From CAIXSC01 sp040381235 (GTDB lineage Bacteria; Planctomycetota; Planctomycetia; Pirellulales; Pirellulaceae), in the NCBI GenBank assembly GCA_040381235.1, contig JBEIHS010000167.1:1-11433 (forward strand): a stretch of 11,433 nt of DNA. The letters run 5' to 3'. The translations under genes and the position numbers were made by a program. The notes under the pieces were generated by a model that saw only the letters and a program-made list of their open reading frames with translations, searched no databases and was not told the origin of the DNA. Below, in pieces: positions 7,974 through 11,433 of this stretch; position 1 is the stretch's first letter; each line of letters starts with the position of its first letter.

Positions 7974-7991
7974 GCGGAGTCAACACTCCGC
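7974..7991. other. Hairpin, 7-bp stem with 4-nt loop
   Basis: GCGGAGT, loop CAAC, then ACTCCGC: a perfect 7-bp stem. No T-run follows on either strand, so it is not a standard intrinsic terminator. It lies about 240 bp before tilS, and could be a leader structure or an inverted-repeat binding site. Confidence 0.4.
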
Positions 7992-8036
7992 CTACCAACA
8001 ACCTCTCCCAAGCTCCCACCCCAAATCGGGTAGGCA

Positions 8037-8049
8037 ATCTTGGCAAGAT
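8037..8049. promoter_or_regulatory. Odd palindrome upstream of tilS, candidate operator
   Basis: ATCTTG, one base, CAAGAT forms a 13-bp palindrome; another ATCTT follows at 8062-8066. It lies in the AT-richest part of the intergenic region, the likely promoter zone for tilS. The regulator is unknown. Confidence 0.3.
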
Positions 8050-8230
8050 GATAACAATTCAATCTTAACGTGCAACCCGGCGTTTTTTTCAGAAACCGCG
8101 TGCCGGGGGCCTGTCATTCGCCTCAAAACCAGCGTGATCCGAGCCACCTGAGTCGGTTCGCGCCTGCCTGCGTTCTGCTCCTCCGTTGCCTTCCGTCCCA
8201 TCCCCCACCCGCCCGTCCTGTCGGCCCATC

Positions 8231-9379
8231 ATGAACGCCAGACGCTCCCCTCTGTCGCCTGACCTCGAGCGGTTACGGCCGTTCGAACGGGCCCTCGCTC
8301 GGTCCTGGCCGCCATCGCGGTGGCGCGAACTGGCGATTGTCGTCGGCGTCTCGGGCGGCCCCGACAGCGTCGCCCTGCTCCTGGCGTTAAGCACGCTCCA
8401 CCGATCCACTCCGCTCAGCACCGGCCCGTTGATTGTTGCCCATTACAATCACGGACTGAGAGGGGAATCGTCGGACGCCGACGCTGTGTTCGTCCGCCAG
8501 ATGGCGCAGCGTTTGGACCTGACCTACGCGGGTGGCGGGGCCGAAGTGGGCGCGACGGCGCCATCGGGACCGCGGGACGAGAGCCGGCTGCGCCAACGCC
8601 GCCTCGACTTTCTTCTGGCCACCGCGCATCGTTACGGGGCCCGCTACGTGGCGCTCGCCCACACGGCGGACGACCAGAGCGAAACAGTGCTGCATCGCAT
8701 TCTCCGCGGTACTGGACTTACGGGACTGGCTGGCATTCCCCGGGTTCGCCGCCTGTCCGCCGCGACCACGTTGATTCGACCGATGCTGTCGCTGACACGC
8801 CGCCAGGTTCTGCGGTATCTGGAAGTTTGCCAGCAACCATTTCGCCATGACGATTCCAATGATGACCGGCGATACACCCGCAACCGCCTGCGCCATGATC
8901 TGCTGCCCCATCTGGCCGCCACTTACAACCCGCGGATTGTGCGGATGCTCGGCCGGCTGGCGGCCCAGGCCCGCGCGGTCGAAGCGTTGCTCGAACCGCT
9001 CGCCGAGGCCTTGGGGGAGCGCGTCGAGCGGCCGGTGTCGCCGACGGAAATCGTGGTCGAGGCGGCGCCGCTGCGAGATCAACCGGAGTATTTGTTGGCC
9101 GAGCTATTCGTGCGGATTTGGAACCGTCAAGGTTGGCCGCTGCAGGCGATGTCGGCGGCCCACTGGCGGCGGCTCGTCCGTTTCGCGCGGCAGACAGCGC
9201 TTCGCGATGATCGGCCGGGAGATCTACGCGGCGAGCGACGCGGCGCCGCTTCAAGCGACGGGCCAAGTCCATCATCGGGACTGTCGAGGACGCTCGCCTT
9301 GCCCGGCCACGTTCGCGTCGAAGCGCTCGACCGGGGCCAGCTGCGTCTGACCCGACAGCCGCCACCGTTCACGTCCTAA
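8231..9379 (+). CDS. tilS: tRNA(Ile)-lysidine synthetase TilS
   Basis: TilS converts C34 of the CAU-anticodon tRNA-Ile to lysidine with ATP and lysine, so that AUA is read as isoleucine; it is essential in most bacteria. The N-type ATP pyrophosphatase P-loop SGGPDS is at residues 41-46. It is followed by HYNHGLRG, the family motif HTADDQSET, and RGTGLTGLAGIP. LIRPMLSLTRRQV and the tRNA-contact region DDSNDDRRYTRNRLRHDLLP complete the catalytic domain. The rest (~245-382) resembles the TilS substrate-specificity region, but the protein ends near residue 382 with a low-complexity Arg/Pro/Gly-rich tail. It therefore probably lacks the small extra C-terminal domain of E. coli TilS. I chose ATG 8231 over an in-frame TTG at 8186, which adds a Pro-rich extension. 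Neither start has a clear Shine-Dalgarno. Confidence 0.94.
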   Translation: MNARRSPLSPDLERLRPFERALARSWPPSRWRELAIVVGVSGGPDSVALLLALSTLHRSTPLSTGPLIVAHYNHGLRGESSDADAVFVRQMAQRLDLTYAGGGAEVGATAPSGPRDESRLRQRRLDFLLATAHRYGARYVALAHTADDQSETVLHRILRGTGLTGLAGIPRVRRLSAATTLIRPMLSLTRRQVLRYLEVCQQPFRHDDSNDDRRYTRNRLRHDLLPHLAATYNPRIVRMLGRLAAQARAVEALLEPLAEALGERVERPVSPTEIVVEAAPLRDQPEYLLAELFVRIWNRQGWPLQAMSAAHWRRLVRFARQTALRDDRPGDLRGERRGAASSDGPSPSSGLSRTLALPGHVRVEALDRGQLRLTRQPPPFTS

Positions 9380-9458
9380 CGCCATGACGCTTTCCCGCAC
9401 GCCCGCTCGGCGGACGGACGACGCGGCAACGCGGCGGCGAACAGCCCGCGAACCGATC

Positions 9459-9488
9459 TTGACCCGCTTTGGCGGAAAGACCTACTAT
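9459..9488 (+). promoter_or_regulatory. Candidate sigma-70-like promoter for the glycosyltransferase gene
   Basis: TTGACC at 9459-9464, an 18-nt spacer, then TACTAT at 9483-9488. This matches 5 of 6 bases at -35 and 4 of 6 at -10. It lies in the 168-bp gap after tilS, 60-107 bp before the two possible starts of the next gene. Confidence 0.45.
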
Positions 9489-9547
9489 CTTGGGTCGTGC
9501 GCACCGACGGGTAGCCCAGCGTCAAGGATCGGCGCTGGCGTGCGACG

Positions 9548-11065
9548 ATGCGGCACCACGAACTGATCGTGGCCGCCCGCGAAGGACCGCGATTCATGGT
9601 AGCTGCTGCGCGTTTGCCCGCGAACCGCTCGCCGATCGGCTGGCCGGGGCGGCGATTTTGGCTATGCGCCCTGATGATCGTGCTGACTGCGTTTGCGACG
9701 CGGATCGCGGCCGCCGTGTGGTGGCAGAGCCGGCTTGCGTCGCCGCGGTCGTTCGCGTTCGCGGACAGCGCGACCTACTGGTCGCTCGCCGGCACCATGC
9801 ATCGCGGCGAGCCGTTTCAATACGGATCGCCCGACGCGTCGGTTTTTCGCACTCCCGGCTATCCGGCCCTGCTCGCCGGGGTCTTCAAGCTGGCCGGTTC
9901 GGATGATCCGCCCGTGCTTGTCGGTCGCGTGTTGAGCGCCGTGTGCGGCGCGCTGGCGACGGCGGCCGTGATCGGGCTCGGCGCGCGATGGCATTCGCCC
10001 GCCACCGGATTGTTAGCTGGACTTGCGGCGGCAGTGCATCCCGAAGCGATTTCGCTCGGCGTCTTTGTTCTCAGCGAAGCTCCGTTCCACGCGCTGATGG
10101 TGTTGAACGTGTGGTGCCTGTTCGAAGCCTTTGCCCGCGTCCAGCCCGGGCGGCCGCGTGGCTCGCGAACCGTCGATTTCCTGCTGGGGATCGCCGCCGG
10201 AATGACGGCGGGGCTGGCGGCGCTGATGCGGCCGAGCTGGCTGTTGTTTCCGCCATTCGTGCTTGGCTGCAAGCTGGTCTGTGACAGTTGGGCCGCCTGG
10301 CGCCTTGACCGCGCCGCCGGCCACGCGCCCGCACGCGTTTGGCCCACCGGCCTGTGGCTGGCTGTCGCAGGAGTTGCTCGGACGGGAATGCCGATCCTGC
10401 TGGGGGTGTGCCTCGTCATGGCCCCATGGTGGTGGCGGAACCGCCAAGTGACTGGCCAGTTTGTGCTGACGACGCTGCAGGTCGGAGCGAGCCTTTACGA
10501 CGGCTGGCGGCCGGATGCCGAAGGCGGCAGCGATATGCGGTTCGCGCCGCGATTCTTCGAGGAATTGAAACGCGAGGACGCGGCGCGACAGACGCCGGCC
10601 CAGGGCACATTCGAATCGCGTCTGGACCGCCGCCACCGCGACGCCGCGCTGGCTTGGGCCCGCGCGCATCCCCGCCGCGTGCTGGAGTTGGTCGGCATCA
10701 AGTTCGCGCGCATGTGGAGCCCCGTGCCGAATTCCCGCGACATGGGCGGTGCGTTGCTGCGCCTCGTCGTCGCCGCCGGTTTCGTGCCATTGATCGCGCT
10801 CGCCGTGTGGCAAACATGGCGTTGCCGCGCTGCGTGGCCCGCCGCACGTCCCGCCGTCTGGACTGCTGTTCGTCCCGCCGACTGGCCCGCCGTCTGGCTG
10901 CTGTGGGTCCCGGCGCTCTATCTGACATGCCTGCATGTGATCTTCGTCAGTTCGCTGCGGTACCGCCAACCCGCGCTCCTGCCGCTCATGACGCTCGCCG
11001 CCGCCGCGCTCGTGGAATCCGCGCCGCGCTGGCTGGCTGCCATCCGGAGGCGTCGCGATGCGTAA
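9548..11065 (+). CDS. GT-C fold membrane glycosyltransferase (ArnT/PMT-like, GT39/GT83 type)
   Basis: Integral membrane protein of 505 residues. The first membrane helix (~37-58) is followed by an extracytoplasmic loop with FADSATYW (D73 is the likely catalytic Asp) and RTPGYP at 101-106, both typical of the PMT_2 / ArnT-like superfamily. AVHPEAISLG and LSEAPF (near 163-180) also fit. Several more hydrophobic segments follow, including one before MAPWWWRNRQVTG and a C-terminal pair around the LTCLHVIF stretch. Relatives transfer a sugar from a polyprenyl-phosphate donor to lipid or protein on the outer face of the membrane; the substrate here cannot be told. The start could instead be ATG 9596, which has AAGGA 9 nt upstream and removes a non-hydrophobic 16-residue leader. 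Near residues 430-450 there is an imperfect Trp/Pro/Ala repeat. The stop overlaps the next gene by 8 nt. Confidence 0.85.
   Translation: MRHHELIVAAREGPRFMVAAARLPANRSPIGWPGRRFWLCALMIVLTAFATRIAAAVWWQSRLASPRSFAFADSATYWSLAGTMHRGEPFQYGSPDASVFRTPGYPALLAGVFKLAGSDDPPVLVGRVLSAVCGALATAAVIGLGARWHSPATGLLAGLAAAVHPEAISLGVFVLSEAPFHALMVLNVWCLFEAFARVQPGRPRGSRTVDFLLGIAAGMTAGLAALMRPSWLLFPPFVLGCKLVCDSWAAWRLDRAAGHAPARVWPTGLWLAVAGVARTGMPILLGVCLVMAPWWWRNRQVTGQFVLTTLQVGASLYDGWRPDAEGGSDMRFAPRFFEELKREDAARQTPAQGTFESRLDRRHRDAALAWARAHPRRVLELVGIKFARMWSPVPNSRDMGGALLRLVVAAGFVPLIALAVWQTWRCRAAWPAARPAVWTAVRPADWPAVWLLWVPALYLTCLHVIFVSSLRYRQPALLPLMTLAAAALVESAPRWLAAIRRRRDA
11046..11050 (+). promoter_or_regulatory. Shine-Dalgarno for the gene overlapping the glycosyltransferase stop
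   Basis: GGAGG, then a 7-nt spacer, then ATG at 11058. This is the main evidence that a gene starts inside the last codons of the glycosyltransferase. Confidence 0.6.
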
Positions 11066-11433
11066 CTCGGCGCGACCGCCCGCCGCGAGCAACACTGCGG
11101 CGCCCGGTACCACCTCGAGCGACACCACTACACGCAACACCAGTGCGAGCGACGACGCTGCGCCCGTCAGATCGGCCACGGACGGCGCGGCCACCGCGAA
11201 CATCGCCGCCGCCAAGTCCAGCACGGCGCCAGCCACAAGTCGCGAGGCCACAAGTCGCGAGGCCGCAGGTCGCGAGGCCACAGGTCGCGAGGCCACAGGT
11301 CGCGAGGCCACAAGTCGCGAGGCCGCAGGTCGCGAGGCCACAGGTCGCGAGGCCACAAGTCGCGAGGCCGCGGCGACGGCGACACGCAGCGCGCCCGCTT
11401 CGACGTGCTGGTCGCGCTTTTGCAGCGCTGTCC
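11058..11433 (+). CDS. Unrecognised protein with pentapeptide-repeat N-terminus, 3' end off window
   Basis: The frame is open from ATG 11058 to the window end, at least 125 residues. It overlaps the glycosyltransferase stop by 8 nt and has an ideally spaced GGAGG, so it should be translationally coupled to that gene. The visible part is low complexity: residues ~1-59 are rich in Ala, Ser, Thr, Asn and Asp, residues 60-104 are nine pentapeptides of form (T/A)(S/G)REA, then an Ala/Thr/Arg-rich stretch. No domain, signal peptide or membrane helix is visible, and I do not recognise it. After the repeat another frame reads GDGDTQRARFDVLVALLQR, which looks more protein-like than this frame; a frameshift after the repeat, or a coincidence, is possible. 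A disordered N-terminus before a folded domain off the edge is likely. Confidence 0.55.
   Translation, partial: MRNSARPPAASNTAAPGTTSSDTTTRNTSASDDAAPVRSATDGAATANIAAAKSSTAPATSREATSREAAGREATGREATGREATSREAAGREATGREATSREAAATATRSAPASTCWSRFCSAV
11235..11369. repeat. Nine-unit 15-bp coding minisatellite
   Basis: Nine contiguous units of ACAAGTCGCGAGGCC or its variants starting GCAGGT and ACAGGT. The first 6 bases vary in the order A A G B B A G B A, where A is ACAAGT, G is GCAGGT and B is ACAGGT. The remaining 9 bases (CGCGAGGCC) are the same in every unit. The order shows a higher-order A-G-B block duplicated. In the plus frame it encodes TSREA, AGREA and TGREA. Each unit contains the palindrome TCGCGA. 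Confidence 0.9.

Larger units (their letters stand above)
7417..8230. other. Divergent intergenic region without a convincing gene
   Basis: This stretch separates rny (minus) from tilS (plus), so it should hold promoters for both. Its GC and third-position bias are lower than in the flanking genes. Two small frames were considered. One is a 92-codon minus-strand frame from ATG 7834-7832, with a hydrophobic start (MHVLWAILLLAWSL) but poor codon bias in its second half. The other is a plus-strand frame of about 45 codons from ATG 7931 (MNYPQQPQTF), without a spaced Shine-Dalgarno. Neither has recognisable homology. Structured elements inside are listed separately: the palindrome at 7673, the hairpin at 7974 and the palindrome at 8037. 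A short hairpin also lies at 7521-7535 (TGGCGA, loop CGT, TCGCCA) about 105 bp upstream of the rny start. I found no tRNA-like fold and no clear -10/-35 pair in either direction. Confidence 0.6.

Noticed and set aside
8050..8060. GATAACAATTC, identical to part of the E. coli lac operator
   Set aside because: Only a half-site match of 11 bases, with no sugar genes or LacI-type regulator nearby; most likely chance.
7556..8062. 168-residue minus-strand frame in the rny/tilS spacer
   Set aside because: TTG start, weak codon bias and no recognisable motif. Only the inner ATG at 7834-7832 with a hydrophobic start is slightly suggestive.
8076..8107. CCCGGC ... GCCGGG inverted repeat with a T7 run
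   Set aside because: The loop is 20 nt and the T-run lies inside the loop rather than after the stem, so it is not an intrinsic terminator.
9384..9566. 60-residue plus-strand frame 4 nt after tilS
   Set aside because: Low-complexity Arg/Thr-rich sequence that runs through the candidate promoter of the next gene and overlaps its start.
10013..11356. 447-residue minus-strand frame covering the repeat and the glycosyltransferase
   Set aside because: Mostly antisense to the membrane glycosyltransferase; its N-terminal (V/A)ASRP-type repeat is only the complement of the 15-bp array, and no ribosome site or domain is visible.

Overview
The window is GC-rich. It carries an rny-ymdB pair, a tilS gene, an integral-membrane glycosyltransferase and part of a multidomain polyketide/fatty-acid synthase of the type that makes secondary lipids. 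This set, with Shine-Dalgarno sites before some genes and none before others, fits a free-living Planctomycetota bacterium. That placement is an inference from gene content; no marker in the window settles it.

Left block, minus strand, positions 7416 down to 1. The order of transcription is rny (RNase Y), then ymdB (cyclic-nucleotide phosphodiesterase) 5 nt later, then after 91 bp a thioester-reductase-like protein with a C-terminal domain resembling SCP2 sterol carriers, then after 243 bp a very large open frame that runs off the left edge. That last frame has at least 1061 residues and no stop in the window. It encodes a complete ketosynthase (KS) followed by a second KS-like domain that has lost every catalytic residue. 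KS followed by a dead KS is the ketosynthase/chain-length-factor layout of PfaC-type polyunsaturated fatty acid synthases and heterocyst-glycolipid-type synthases. A separate reductase next door suggests that the chain is released reductively as an aldehyde or alcohol. The left end is therefore probably the edge of a secondary-lipid biosynthetic cluster joined to a housekeeping RNA-decay pair.

Middle, about 7417-8230. This is an 814 bp divergent intergenic stretch between rny (minus) and tilS (plus), with lower GC than the genes. I see no convincing gene in it. It holds several palindromes and hairpins that could be regulatory sites.

Right block, plus strand, 8231 to the end. tilS (tRNA-Ile lysidine synthetase) is followed by a 168 bp gap with a fair sigma-70-like promoter, then a GT-C/ArnT-like membrane glycosyltransferase. 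An overlapping gene then starts with a strong Shine-Dalgarno and runs off the right edge. Its N-terminal part contains nine 15-bp tandem repeats coding for a pentapeptide (T/A)-(S/G)-R-E-A.

The points most worth a second look are the dead second KS (Cys to Glu, His to Asp, His to Gln), the reductase-SCP2 fusion beside it, and the in-frame 15-bp coding minisatellites at both ends of the window.
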